Assembly: GCA_963575745.1 (NCBI GenBank)
Contig: CAUYUJ010014193.1
Location: forward strand, 113,841 to 177,840
Direction of reading: 5' to 3'
Length of the DNA stretch: 64,000 nt
Source of the DNA: Prorocentrum cordatum
Lineage: Eukaryota; Sar; Dinophyceae; Prorocentrales; Prorocentraceae
In this document: in pieces, positions 10,604 through 19,999 of the stretch
Layout of the letters: each line of letters opens with the position of its first letter
Numbering within the stretch: position 1 is the stretch's first letter
The notes under the pieces: generated by a model
What the model was told of the DNA's origin: nothing
Seen by the model: the letters and a program-made list of their open reading frames with translations, nothing else
Databases searched by the model: none
Made by a program: the position numbers and the translations under genes

Positions 10604-11076
10604 CAGAAGGTCGCGATGTCGGGGTCGCGGTCCCAGCTGCCCAGGCCGTCCAGGTTGAGGGCGGGAGCGCGTGCTTCAGCTGCTGTGACAATGGACTCGA
10701 GCTTGGCGACGGCGGCCTTGAGTTCGGAGTTCTGTTCTTCCAGGGCATTGGTGCGGAGCTTGACTGCGGTGATGTCTCGTTCTGTGGCTTCGTGACGTCT
10801 GCTGAGGTAGGACGTGATCTGCGTGAGGGAGGCGAGAAACTCCGAGCTGGCCTTTGCTGTGACTGCCTTGGCTGTGGCCTCGAACTTTTCGGTGGCGTCT
10901 TTGATCTGGGCAGCCATGGTCTCCTCGAGTTGCTTACGAACATGTGCTGGGAGGTCGTGGACTGCGAGTTTGGAAGCACTGTCATGCCATGGATCTTGTT
11001 GTCGCTTGACAGGGTCGGTGGCTCCGTCTCGAGGGGTTGATGCAGCGCTGGCCATGCAGTCGACGGGAGGACCCAT
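10056..11076 (-). CDS. LINE ORF1 (coiled coil), needs one frame change
   Basis: The likely start is the ATG at 11076. The first part reads as a helical, charged protein with a coiled coil (HEATERDITAVKLR onward, about 10830-10690). It then runs out of sense in this frame (stop near 10432), while a second frame becomes protein-like from KKRFQAANIKKD (about 10565) to the stop at 10056. Both frames are compatible across the five A's (minus strand) at 10565-10561, which is the natural switch point. ORF1 proteins of LINEs bind RNA. No zinc knuckle or RRM was seen, so assignment rests on position and coiled coil. The frame change may be programmed slippage, decay or a sequencing error. The ATG at 11285, next to the spliced leader, lies in the second frame, which looks poor over the 5' half. 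Confidence 0.65.
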
Positions 11077-11285
11077 GTTGGCGACGACAGCGAACTGAGC
11101 GAACTGAGGCCCGCGCCAGCCTCTGGTGGCAGTCCGCCGATGTGCGCGTGGAGGAGACTGCAGGCGAATGCAGCTCCAGATATGAAGCTCAACCCGCTGG
11201 GCAGCAGGAAGGCGAGGATATGAAAACGTGTCCTTAGCTGTCCCTGGACCAAGGGTCTCCGTGCTCTGCCACGGGGCTGAATCAT

Positions 11286-11306
11286 CTTGAGCCAAAACGG
11301 CTACGG
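11286..11306 (-). other. Spliced-leader (DinoSL) relic at LINE 5' end
   Basis: Read on the minus strand these 21 bases match the canonical dinoflagellate spliced leader at 20 of 21 positions (A to G at position 9). The match ends in GGCTCAAG, immediately before ATG at 11285. It is not followed by a GT splice donor, so it is not an SL RNA gene. It marks the exact 5' end of the LINE, implying that a trans-spliced transcript was reverse-transcribed and integrated. Confidence 0.88.
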
Positions 11307-11358
11307 AGGGGAGGAGGAGAAGGAGGAGGAGGAGGAGGAGGAGGAGGAGGAGGAGGAT
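11307..11358. repeat. GGA microsatellite at LINE 5' end
   Basis: GGA triplets begin directly outside the spliced-leader relic, with the same unit as the tract at the other end of the LINE. Confidence 0.9.
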
Positions 11359-11394
11359 AAAATGAGGAGCGGTATGGGTAACTTTTCCTCCTCT

Positions 11395-11550
11395 GACTCT
11401 CAGCCTGGGGCCTCCTGGGGCCTCCTGTTGCCTCCTCCTGGAGCATCCTGGAACCTCCTGAGGCCTCCTGTAGCCTCCTGGGGCCTTTGGGGGCCTTCAG
11501 AGGCCTCCTGGGGTCTCCTGGAACCTGCTGGGGGCCTTCCTGGGCGTCGA
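11395..11550. repeat. Degenerate GCCTCCTGG 10-mer repeat
   Basis: Loose repeats of CTCCTGGGGC/CTCCTGGAGC. Related in flavour to family C but with a shorter unit. Confidence 0.7.
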
Positions 11551-12015
11551 CCCCGCGCGGGCCGCTCGGGGCGTGCCCGGGGCGCTTGTCGCGCGCGCGG
11601 CCGCGCGAAAGTCTGCGCTGTGTCTCGCGAGCGCCGCGCGCGCCAAAGCGCGCGAGGTCACGCGTGCAGGGCCTCGTGGGGTGGGCCGGTGGCCGGCCGC
11701 GCAGCCGCGCAGCCGCGCAGCCGCGGAGGGGGACTGCAGCAGATTTCGGCGGCAACTCCTGGGAGCTTCCCATACAGTCGAGGCTTTGACCTAAGGAGCC
11801 CTAAAGAAGGAACGGGGACCCTTGTTTCCCATAAGTTGAACTTCGGCTTCTCATCGAGAACTTAGGGAAAGCCTCAGGCAAGGGTTGGAACAATGAAGGA
11901 ACACCGAGCCCCTCCCCAACGCAAAGGGTTCCTTCTTCAGCGCCCGGACTGCAGGGGACTGCATCAGATTTCGGCGGCAACTTCTGGGAGCCTCCCATAC
12001 CATCTTGTCGGCTCC
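11551..12015. other. GC-rich spacer with a repeated 40-bp motif
   Basis: A motif with TTTCGGCGGCAACT and TGGGAGC(T/C)TCCCATAC occurs at 11743-11776 and 11963-12003, and diverged at 12186-12226. TGGGAGCCTCCCA is itself nearly palindromic. No gene recognised. Confidence 0.5.
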
Positions 12016-12181
12016 AAAAAAATAGGAGCGGCGGGATTTGGGCAGTTTTCGGTCTGGGGGCCCTCGCCAGGCCTGGGGAGCGTCAAGAACCGACTCGGGA
12101 CGACAAGCCGGTCCTGGGGAAGTGGTCTGGACCTCGGGGGCCCGCGCATCAAAAAAATTGGAGCAATCGGATGTCTGGGAT
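12016..12181 (+). repeat. Dispersed repeat family B, copy 1
   Basis: About 170 bases starting AATAGGAGCGGCGGGAT and ending AAAATTGGAGCAATCGG then ATGTCTGGG. Other copies are at 16668-16825 (+), 20608-20790 (-) and 51590-51755 (+). The two ends of the element resemble each other in direct orientation (GGAGCGGCGGGAT / GGAGCAGCCGGAT). Confidence 0.8.
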
Positions 12182-12234
12182 GGCCTTCGGTGGCAACTCA
12201 TGGGAGCCTCCCATACTATCTTGTCGGCTCTTTG

Positions 12235-12370
12235 CGGAGCGACGCCAGTCGACGCTCAGTCGGCGCTAAGTCGACGCTGGATCGACGCGAATCGACGCTA
12301 GCCGACGCCAGATCGGCGCTATGTCTTATCGACTCCCAGACGCTGATCGACGCTAGTCGACGCTAGAGAC
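12235..12370. repeat. GACGCTAGTC-type short tandem repeat
   Basis: Repeated GACGCTAGTCGACGCTAG-like words with irregular 10-14 base spacing. Confidence 0.75.
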
Positions 12371-12413
12371 GGAATCAAGCGGGTAGACCTGGCTCCCATG
12401 ATTTGCCACCGAA

Positions 12414-12659
12414 GGACGAGGTGTGCACCGACAGGAAGGTCGAGACGCACAGGACGCACAAAGAAATCCTAGTACTATATGCCCTCCTCGGAGGCGCGCG
12501 TCCGACCCGAACATATAGTATACCCATCCTGTAGCATACCACTTCCCGCGCAGTGCGGCCAGAAAGCGCTCGCCACGACGCATATACAATAAGATTTCTC
12601 GGTGCGCGCGCCGCACCTGGGGGGGCGACGCACACATAGTATTAGTATGCTGCTGTGAC
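12414..12659 (+). repeat. Direct repeat, left copy (246 bp)
   Basis: Aligns with 13228-13473 at a constant offset of 814 bases over its whole length. Shared words include TATGCCCTCCTCGGAGGCGC, GCCAGAAAGCGCTCGCCACG and CGCATATACAATAAGATTTC. The pair could be LTR-like or a segmental duplication; nothing between them resembles an LTR-element polyprotein. Confidence 0.85.
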
Positions 12660-12717
12660 GCCGACGTTTTCATCGGTACCTCATTGGGGGGGGCCTACCG
12701 CGCCAGGTTAGGCCGCG

Positions 12718-12860
12718 GATTGAGCGGGATGAAGCGGGACTTTGAATATCGGGATGAAGCAGGACTCAGCGGGAATACAGGCGGGACCCAGCCCGAGTCG
12801 GACCAGGGCAAAAACAGAATTTCACCTCCCGGGAGCTGCCTCCGAAGTGATGGGCACCGC
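12718..12860 (+). repeat. Dispersed repeat family E, copy 1
   Basis: Starts in GAGCGGGATGAAGCGGGA and runs through TCGGACCAGGGCAAA to GAGCTGCCTCCGAAG. It matches 59302-59440 in the same order. Confidence 0.65.
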
Positions 12861-13227
12861 CAAGGGCGAGAGGACAGGCGACCTCGGCGGCTCGTCGAGC
12901 TGCGAGGGTTGAGGCCCAGTGAGCCGACCCGTCCCCCCCCCCTTCGTTTCGTTCGGTGCGTCGCCCGCGCGTCGCCCGTGCGCCGGCCCTGGTTTGCGCC
13001 TCTGTCCCTAATCCCGGCCTCCCAGTGCGTGGGCGACGTACAGCGCGACTTCGGAGTTTCGTTGGCGGCACATGGGTTTTCCGACGCTGGTACAACAGCA
13101 GCCTGCGAGACGGCGCACGCCGAAGAAGTGGCCCGAGGTGGACCCCCCCGTGGTGGGCGACGAAATGCCCCGCGCCAGCCCCCAAGACTGCTGCTTTCAC
13201 TGCGGACGAGGGGCACGCCGACATGCA
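12861..13227. other. Unassigned sequence between the direct repeats
   Basis: GC-rich, no recognisable gene; lies inside the 814-base period of the direct repeat pair. Confidence 0.4.
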
Positions 13228-13473
13228 GGACGAGGTGTGCAGCGACGGGAAAGTCGAGACGCATGGGACGCGCAAAGACATCTTAGTACCATATGCCCTC
13301 CTCGGAGGCGCGCGTCCGACCGGAACATACAGTATACCCAGCTTGTAGTACATCGTTTCCCGCGCGCCGCGGCCAGAAAGCGCTCGCCACGACGCATATA
13401 CAATAAGATTTCTCGGTGCGCGCGTCGCCCCTGGGGGGGCGACGCACACACAGTACAAGTAGGTCGGGGTGAC
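13228..13473 (+). repeat. Direct repeat, right copy (246 bp)
   Basis: Partner of 12414-12659. Both end in CACACA(T/C)AGTA and GTGAC. Confidence 0.85.
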
Positions 13474-14116
13474 ACCGCACGCACATCCTCGTTCACAGCG
13501 TGCAGCGGATACCGCACGAGGAGGCGTCGCCCACGCGATCCGCCGCGGAGAGCCTGTGAGCAGCAGGGCCTCCGGCATGACGAACCCCACACGTGGACGG
13601 CCGCGTGGCGCAAAAAAAAACTCGGTCCAGAGGTCCGAGCGCAGAGCTGGCAAAATCGTGCTCGGCGTGAGCGCGCTTGAGAGCAGCTTACTGGCCGGAG
13701 AGGGTGTCATCTACAGAGGGCACCACAAGGGAGCTCAATGAGGAGCAGGACGGGTGCAATTAGGAGTACGAGCTGATCGCGGAGGAGCCCAGCCAGCATG
13801 GGCCCAAGAAGGGGATTAGCGTGAACAGGCGCTACAGAGAGGAGACTTCGAGAACGGAGCTGCAAGATGAGACCGTCGCACCGCCTCCGCCTGACCCAAC
13901 CTCGCTGACTCTGGAGAGGCGCGGCTGCTTCCCCAATGCTGCTGGACCGTCGCCTTCAAATTACGAGGCCGAATTGGAAACGATGATCGGGAGGTAACCA
14001 ATACATGACGAATGAGAAACACATCTGTTCCAAAGACTTTGGCGCCACTGACATGAAGGTCATCGGTGGACACCTCCTGCAGACAGGCTCGGCGGAGAAG
14101 ACCGAGGAATGCGGCA

Positions 14117-14148
14117 TCAAACACACACACACACACACACACACACGC
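14117..14148. repeat. CA dinucleotide repeat
   Basis: Pure CA run ending in CGCGCGC. Confidence 0.9.
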
Positions 14149-14253
14149 GCGCAAGGAGCGATAAGGCAAACCACGTCTCCTCAACGGCAGGGGCAATGAG
14201 CCGAGGAGTCGCGGCAGACGGATCTCAAAACACACGAATTTTGACGCCCGAAA

Positions 14254-14436
14254 TGGGCACGGAAGCAATGGGCACAATGCCCAACAGCAAATGTTGTCCC
14301 GAACCAACAGCGGCCGCTGTTTGGCAGGCGGCCTTCTGTCTCAAATGGACACAATCCGCGGCGACGCCGACAGCGAGTCCTGTTCAAAATGAACAGGAAC
14401 TGCTGTTGGGCATTGTACCCGTTCTTTCCGTACCCA
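14254..14436. mobile_element. Inverted-repeat (MITE-like) element, 183 bp
   Basis: The left arm 14254-14285 and right arm 14405-14436 are 32 bases each and complementary apart from a few mismatches (left starts TGGGCACGGAAGC; right ends TTTCCGTACCCA). The interior is non-coding. No target duplication was resolved. Confidence 0.65.
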
Positions 14437-15084
14437 TTGCGTTCGTGCCGAACGAGGAGGAGCTGGGTGGGGCATTGTGAAGCCGAGGACAGGGAGTACC
14501 ACCGACGAGGTCAAAGAGAAACAGCATCGCGAAGAAATGGAGGTGGCGCTCTTCCGCGTCAGAAATTTCTGCGCCCGCGTCTTGGAGCTCTTCTCCTGCT
14601 TCATCATCGACGCGACAAGTGGCCGAACTCATCCACGTCAAGATGAGCAAGAGGACCGCGACACCACAGGCCGAAATTCTAGCGCTCTATGGCATAGTAG
14701 GGGCCGCTACGCCATGGTGCCGTCGGCGACGCTCATACTGCAGGTACCGGAGGTGCGCCGCCGTGGATGTGGAGGGCAAGCAGGAAGACAGGAAGGAGCA
14801 CCTGGGAACCTCATACTCTCATGAGCTGAGCTCGGCACCGGCCTGGGCTTGGACGAGGAAGCGGAGGAGTGTTCTGAGGAGGACGTGCAGCCTGCCGCGG
14901 ACGACGCCAGGCGGCGCAGGACGTCATGAAGCACAACGCGTCGAAGGGCCCGAGGCCTGCGAGACTGCCGTGTGTGCGTCCCGTTGCAGACGCATGTGTG
15001 GACCGTGATTTGGGCTGATCCTGAGTCCGATGCCCGGCCAGCCTCGCCCTGTAGACCTCGGCACTTCTGGCTTAGTAGAATAAG

Positions 15085-15238
15085 GTCGGGCATGTCCCCC
15101 TACTGGCGGACTTTAAAAGAAAAATAAAACAGTCAACAAAATATTCTAAAGTAGTCCGAAATGGTCAAAAATCGGGCCCTGACTTTTTGTGTGTGTGACT
15201 ATTTTTTGATATTCCGCCTGAAGAGGGACACGCCCGAC
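15085..15238. mobile_element. MITE family F2, copy 1
   Basis: 154 bp between terminal inverted repeats: left GTCGGGCATGTCCCCCTACT, right GAAGAGGGACACGCCCGAC. The interior is AT-richer than its surroundings, as in other copies at 15453-15602, 38378-38507 and 56796-57018; a lone left end lies at 61331. Confidence 0.82.
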
Positions 15239-15383
15239 TTCAAGCGTAGAATGCCCTCGCGCCTGTGCAGGGTCTGCCGAGCGCGTGGCTGAGTACTGCC
15301 GCAGCCCCCAGGCGTTGCCGCGCGCCGAGGCCGTCGCTGACACCGGGCCTCTGCGGTCCCAGGAGGAGGAGCTGCTGGCCCAA

Positions 15384-15452
15384 GCTCGGAGGAGCAGCAG
15401 GACGATGGTTTACCCTGGGCAGTTGTTCAGCACCATGGGAGGCTAGTCTTGG
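15384..15452 (+). repeat. Direct repeat flanking F2 copy 2 (left)
   Basis: About 70 bases (GCTCGGAGGAGCAGCAGGAC, then TTTACCCTGGGCAGTTGT) are repeated at 15613-15681, offset 229, with the F2 element between. A tandem duplication that includes the MITE is the simplest reading. Confidence 0.8.
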
Positions 15453-15602
15453 GTCGGGCATGTTCCCATACATTTGGATTTTGTACGAAACATAAAGATA
15501 CCCGACAAGTGCCCCAACATCGAAGAAAGTTATCAAACAATCGTCCCCAGACTATTGTTTGACTACTTTTGAATATTCCCCCTGTAGAGGGACACGCCCG
15601 AT
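15453..15602. mobile_element. MITE family F2, copy 2
   Basis: 150 bp with diverged terminal repeats (left GTCGGGCATGTTCCCATACA, right CTGTAGAGGGACACGCCCGA). The interior shares ATCGTCCCCAGACTATTGT with the 38.4-kb copy. Confidence 0.82.
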
Positions 15603-15612
15603 TGAAGCCTAG

Positions 15613-15681
15613 GCTCGGAGGAGCAGCAGGACAATGGTTTACCCTGGGCAGTTGTCCAACACCACGGGAGGCCAGTCGTAA
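15613..15681 (+). repeat. Direct repeat flanking F2 copy 2 (right)
   Basis: Partner of 15384-15452. Confidence 0.8.
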
Positions 15682-15854
15682 AGTCCGCCGTCTAGCCTCT
15701 GCTCCTGCGGAGCCCTCGCACTCGGCGACCATATGCGTGTGTGCTTCTGCTGTGCTCATCCTTGCCCTGCACGCCGCCGATGTTGAGCGCACGCCTTCTG
15801 ACGCCTCAGGCCTGGCCTCCATTGTGCGTTTTACGCACAAGAAAAAGGAGGTGG

Positions 15855-16035
15855 AGAAGAGAGATGGGAAGGTGGAGGAGGAGGGAGGGGCGGGGGAGGA
15901 GGGAGGGGAAAGGGAGGAAAACAAGAAGAGGGGGGGACAGGGGGAGGGAGGGAGGGAGGGAGGGAGGGAGGGAGGGAGGGAAGTAGGGACGCGTGGGAGG
16001 AGGAGGAGGAGGAGGAGGAGGAGGAGGAGGAGGAA
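15855..16035. repeat. GGA / GGGA purine tract
   Basis: Purine-only sequence with GGAGGGA and GGAGGA runs. Confidence 0.9.
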
Positions 16036-16667
16036 CATTCAAGCGAGGCCACTCGAGCGAGCCAACCCCCTGAAACCCCTACGGTTCAGGCCCGAAGTGC
16101 CACCAGCCTGCTCTGGAGCGCCTGGGGCCCCCTGGGCCTCGTGAAGGGTGCTCTGGAGGCCAGCTGGGACTCCCTACGACAGGCTCGTGCCGTGGCGCCG
16201 TCATCCTTAAACGACCGCGGCTTTCTGGCAACGGCAAACCTAAAGGGGCCCAGCGAAACACAAAGAAATAGGCACAAATCCCAGGATTCCCCGTATCTTC
16301 TGGGTTTTCGTCTTCCCACTTCCCATATTGTCCGATATTTTCCTGGGAGTCGACGATGACTTTCGTCTGTATGTTTCACCCCCTCCTGGAACCGACCGAT
16401 GCCGGTCGATTCTGGGCTGGCGGCGCTCCACCTCAGAACGCCCGCGCTGGGGTCAGCGCCGCGTCGCCACAACACGGACCTGCCTTTTGCAGGGGGGCTG
16501 GCTCGTGGGGGCGAACATCATCGCCCTGGAATCGGCGATACGTTGCCGATGGATCGGCCATGGGCCCTGGACAGCGAAACGCAGCGCTCCTGTGCGGGAT
16601 GGGCCATCAGGCCTCTCTCGGCGACGAATGGGCGATATCCCAAACATGATCGCGTCGTACAACAAAA
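16036..16667. other. Unassigned sequence
   Basis: No recognisable gene or repeat apart from scattered GGCC-rich words. Overlapping open frames on both strands show no domain. Confidence 0.4.
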
Positions 16668-16825
16668 TCAGGACGGGATGTTTTCGGTCATTTTCGGCCC
16701 AGGGGGGCCCTCGCTGGTCCCCGGGACCGTCAAAAAACAACGCAGGATGAAAAACCGGCCCCGGGGAAAAGGTCTGGGCTTCTGGGGACGCCGTCCTGAA
16801 AAAATCAAGACGCCGCATGTCTGGG
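16668..16825 (+). repeat. Dispersed repeat family B, copy 2
   Basis: Diverged copy: GGACGGGATGTTTTCGGTCA, GGGGGCCCTCGC, AAAAACCGGCCCCGGGG and a right end CGCATGTCTGGGG match the 12.0- and 51.6-kb copies. Confidence 0.75.
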
Positions 16826-17235
16826 GTGGGGCCGGTTCGCATCCCCACGAAGCTTGTTCCTCCTCTAACTACTGCTGCCCGCGATGGGCGAGGGACACCT
16901 CTGGCAAAGCCCGGCGAAGAGGCGGCGGCGGCGGTGACGAGGACGGCGTGTCGGCCGCCGCCGCGCCGAGGGGGGACGTCACGATGATACCAGAGAGCTC
17001 TCAAACTGTGATTGCGCAATTGTTCCGCCTGGCTCTGGGACGTGCCTTGCGACTTGCGGCTTCGAGCCTCGGTGTGTGCGGGCGCTCCGGCGAAGCCCGA
17101 GAGAGAACTCTTCCCAGCTCTCCAGGAGCCCTCAGGCCTCCTGAGCCCTCTGAGACGGCCCGCCCCCCCCTCCGCCTCTCCCCACCCCTGGGCGCTCCGC
17201 CGACTCTAGCCAACACACCGATGCAGATGCGACGA
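16826..17235. other. Unassigned sequence
   Basis: GC-rich with no recognised gene or repeat. Confidence 0.4.
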
Positions 17236-17239
17236 CGGG

Positions 17240-17268
17240 AAGGAGGAGGAGGAGGAGGAGGAGGAGGA

Positions 17269-17300
<32 letters not shown>

Positions 17301-17305
17301 AGCTA
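17240..17305. repeat. GGA microsatellite
   Basis: Near-pure GGA triplets. The distal end of the reversed family A copy lies about 180 bases beyond. Confidence 0.9.
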
Positions 17306-17489
17306 GGTGCGCTCGCGTCGTATCTGAAGTCCAACCCCTCCCTCCCATCCCTCACCATCTCCTCTCTATTCGCAGTCGGATGCCGTAGCAGGGCATAGCA
17401 TGACATGGCATAACATGGTGTTGAAGATCAACGCGTAGACTGACATAGCATGGCGTGGCGACGCCTCAAAGTGGGGGGGGCTTCGGCGA

Positions 17490-18405
17490 GGAGGAGGACC
17501 AGTGTAAACCCAAGAATCATCACCGACATTGGAATTAACACTCCATCCTAACTCCGTCGTCGTAGGCCCCTACAACGGTTCATTTCCATTGAGGGAACTG
17601 CCCCGTTGGAAGACATCCGTTTGAAGACTTTGAAACATGCCAAAACATTGCTCTCGGGATTTCCAAGCCACGGATCAACCTGACTGCTGCGTCGTCCTGA
17701 CGATCTGGAATCGTGTCAGAACACCGTTTTGGGGACTTCAACACTGCGAATCAACATAACTTGTTTAACTGTTGCGCCCGCGTAACCCTGAGTCCTTCCG
17801 AAAACCTATTTCTGGTACGCTGATCATGCGAACCCGTGGAACTCTTGCAACTTGATTAAACCAATGTGCGCGGCGCTAAGGCGAGAGCCACATTTTGAAA
17901 AGGCGCCGCCCTCAATCCGTGAAGCTCTTGCAACTGTTTAAAACGAGTGTACGCGGCGCTACGGCGAGAACCACATTTTGAAAATGACCCCGCCCTCAAT
18001 CCGTGAACCCCTTGCAATTTGTGTTAAGCGAATGCGCGCGGCGCTAAAGCGAGAGCTACATTTTGAAAACGACCCGCCCGTAATCCGCGAAATTCTTGCA
18101 AATTCGTAACGCCAATGTGCGCGGCGCTGAGGCGAGAGCCACATTTTGAAAACCACCCGCCCTCCATCTGTGAGGCTCTTGTATTTTTTAATGTGCGCGG
18201 CGCTACGGCGAGAGCCACATTTTGAAAACGACCCGCCCTCAATATGTGAAGCCCTTGTGCAATTTTAAAACGAGTGTGTGCGGCGCTAAGGCGAGAACCA
18301 AATTTAAAAAACGACCCGCCCTCCATCTGTATCATCATCATAAATGGCGAGGAAATGTCAGGCGAAACGCCCAGCCCGCCCTAAAAACTGGCCCCGGGGT
18401 GCGAC
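17490..18405 (-). repeat. Composite repeat family A, complete reversed copy
   Basis: On the minus strand: head (18405-18335), about six ~75-bp units (18330-17860), then the ~300-base body (17850-17490). The units carry CGCGGCGCTA(A/C)GGCGAGA(G/A)CCACATTTTGAAAA. Order and content match 36650-37560. Confidence 0.85.
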
Positions 18406-18429
18406 AGAGAAAACATATGTTTAATGAAA

Positions 18430-18487
18430 ATAATGGAGGAGGAGAAGAAGAAGCAGGAGGAGGAGGAGGAGGAGGAGGAGGAGGAGG
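18430..18487. repeat. GGA microsatellite
   Basis: GGA/GAAGAAG triplets directly beyond the head of the reversed family A copy. Confidence 0.85.
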
Positions 18488-18713
18488 CCGACTCTGGCCA
18501 ACACGCCGATGCAGAGGCGAAGGCGGCGGCGCGCACGGCGCGTCGGCCTGCGGGGCCGCCGCTGGCGCCGCCGCCGCCTCGGGCTCCGCGGCCGACGGCC
18601 CGGCGGCCGCCGCGGGGGGCTCCGCGGCCGCCTGCCCGGGGGGACTCCGGCGGCGCTCCCGGGGGGCGCGAGAACGGCGCCCGTGCACGGCACCGTGTTT
18701 GGAATCCCCTCTT
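18488..18713. other. GC-rich spacer
   Basis: GCCGCCGG-rich low-complexity sequence. No gene is credible. Confidence 0.5.
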
Positions 18714-18916
18714 CCTCCTCCTCCTCCTCCTCCTCCTCCTCCTCCTCCTCCTCCCTCCTCCCTCCTCCCCTCCCTCCCTCCTCCCTCCTCCCTCCTCCTC
18801 CTCCCTCCTCCCCCTCCTCCCTCCTCCCTCCTCCCTCCTCCCTCCTCCCTCCTCCCACCCTCCTCCTCCTCCTCTCCTCCTCTCCTCCTCCTCCTCCTCC
18901 TCCTCCTCCTCCTCCG
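18714..18916. repeat. CCT / CCCT pyrimidine tract
   Basis: Two hundred bases of CTC triplets and CCTCCCTC variants. Confidence 0.9.
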
Positions 18917-19995
18917 CTCCAGTGCGATCCGGTGCATGGTTTGGTCGCCTCTCAGGGGGGCCGAGAAACGATGCACCGCACACCGTTCGTTGGCAGAGGA
19001 TCGAGGGCGCCTCTGGAGACGCGCACGCGCTGCGGTGCACACCGGCCGTCTGCGGAGGGGAGGGGGGGAAGTATACCAGAGAGGGAGCAGGCCTTCTCCG
19101 GAAGCTGAAGGCTTTTCTGCTTGATTCGAAAAAGGCCCGACACCAAACAAGTGGCTACTCGATTTAGATCCGCCGCCTTCCGCCGATCTTCGGATTCCAC
19201 CAGCTGCCGCTGGCGGACACGCCACGGTCTCACCTCCGCCGCCATCCGGCGCCCTTCCGCCGAAGGCGAGGTGCGCCGAAGACGAGGCACCTTCTCGGAC
19301 GCCCCACATAGGGAAGGTGGCGCCATGCGTCGGCGCCCTATGAGACCGTAGGTGGAGCTCCCTGCGGGGCCACGGAAATATAAGGGGTGTACCGAGACAG
19401 GCATGAGGGAACGCAGCCGCGCATCGACACGCCCGCGTGGCTGAAAGGCGGGCCCAACTGCATGGGATTTTGTGAAGCCATGAGGATGAGGAGGAGCGAC
19501 GCGAACGGCGGAGTCGTGCGCGCTCCGCTGGGATGAGGAAGCAAAGGAGGAGAAGGAGACGCGCGGCGCTGCGGATTTCAAACGAGGGACCAACTCGACA
19601 TGAGAGGGCTGACAAAAAACATACGGAGGAGGGAGAAGGAGAGGGCACGAAGCATGTGGTGCTGTGGACTCAAGACGTCCATTCCCTTTATCTCTTCTCC
19701 TCGTTTCCTCCTCCTCATCTCTGCACTGCGTCGAGGCCTTGCTTGCGCCCGCTGCCCTGGCAAAGCGAAGGCGGCCAGGAGCGGCTAGCAGGGGCCCGTT
19801 TCCCACTCGGTCCGGGTCAGAGGCTGCGGCCAGCAGGCTGAAGGGGGCTTGAGCGTGCGCCTCCCTACGAGGACACAACTCCGCACCGGAGGTTTGGGAA
19901 ACACGAGACGCCCCAAGAGCCCAAGTCGCAATTCATTCAAAAGAGACTCGTTTCCCACGGCGGAATTGAAAAAACATGAATTGGCATAACATGTA
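18917..19995. other. Unassigned region with CCTTCCGCCG repeats
   Basis: 19160-19285 holds degenerate CCTTCCGCCG/ATCCGCCGCC units similar to 32760-32870, and both are followed by GCGAGG-containing sequence and GCCCCA(C/T)AT. The rest shows no gene or repeat I recognise. Confidence 0.45.
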
Positions 19996-19999
19996 TTGG

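Larger units (their letters stand above)
5641..11306 (-). mobile_element. LINE (non-LTR retrotransposon), near full length
   Basis: A 5.67-kb element on the minus strand. Order 5' to 3': spliced-leader relic (11306-11286), ORF1 with coiled coil (about 11076-10056), ORF2 with APE-type endonuclease, reverse transcriptase and CCHC motif (to 5675), a short 3' UTR with a hairpin (5665-5649). GGA/GAG repeats lie on both sides (5437-5640 and 11307-11358), so the target duplication cannot be resolved. ORF2 has no internal stop over at least 1460 codons, which argues for a recent insertion; ORF1 needs one frame change. Subfamily is not assignable by eye. Confidence 0.9.
13705..14935 (+). pseudogene. 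Possible decayed gene fragments
   Basis: Several short protein-like readings follow one another on the plus strand but in different frames. About 13711-13998 has an acidic reading (TRELNEEQDG, then an in-frame TAG, then YELIAEEPSQHGPKKG, ending in a stop). About 14477-14640 has a helical reading (VKEKQHREEMEVALFRVR). About 14835-14932 has an acidic end (GLDEEAEECSEEDVQP to a stop). A CA microsatellite and an inverted repeat lie between. This could be a broken gene or one with introns; no family recognised. The case rests on composition alone. Confidence 0.25.

Noticed and set aside
11286-11306. SL RNA gene
   Set aside because: The leader match is not followed by a GT splice donor or Sm-site-like sequence and leads straight into the LINE.
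12414-13473. Complete LTR retrotransposon
   Set aside because: The interval between the repeats is only about 570 bases and has no gag or pol motifs.
18338-19648. 436-codon minus-strand frame
   Set aside because: Spans family A, CCT repeat and unique DNA with no consistent composition; it is open mainly because of Glu/Arg/Gly triplets.
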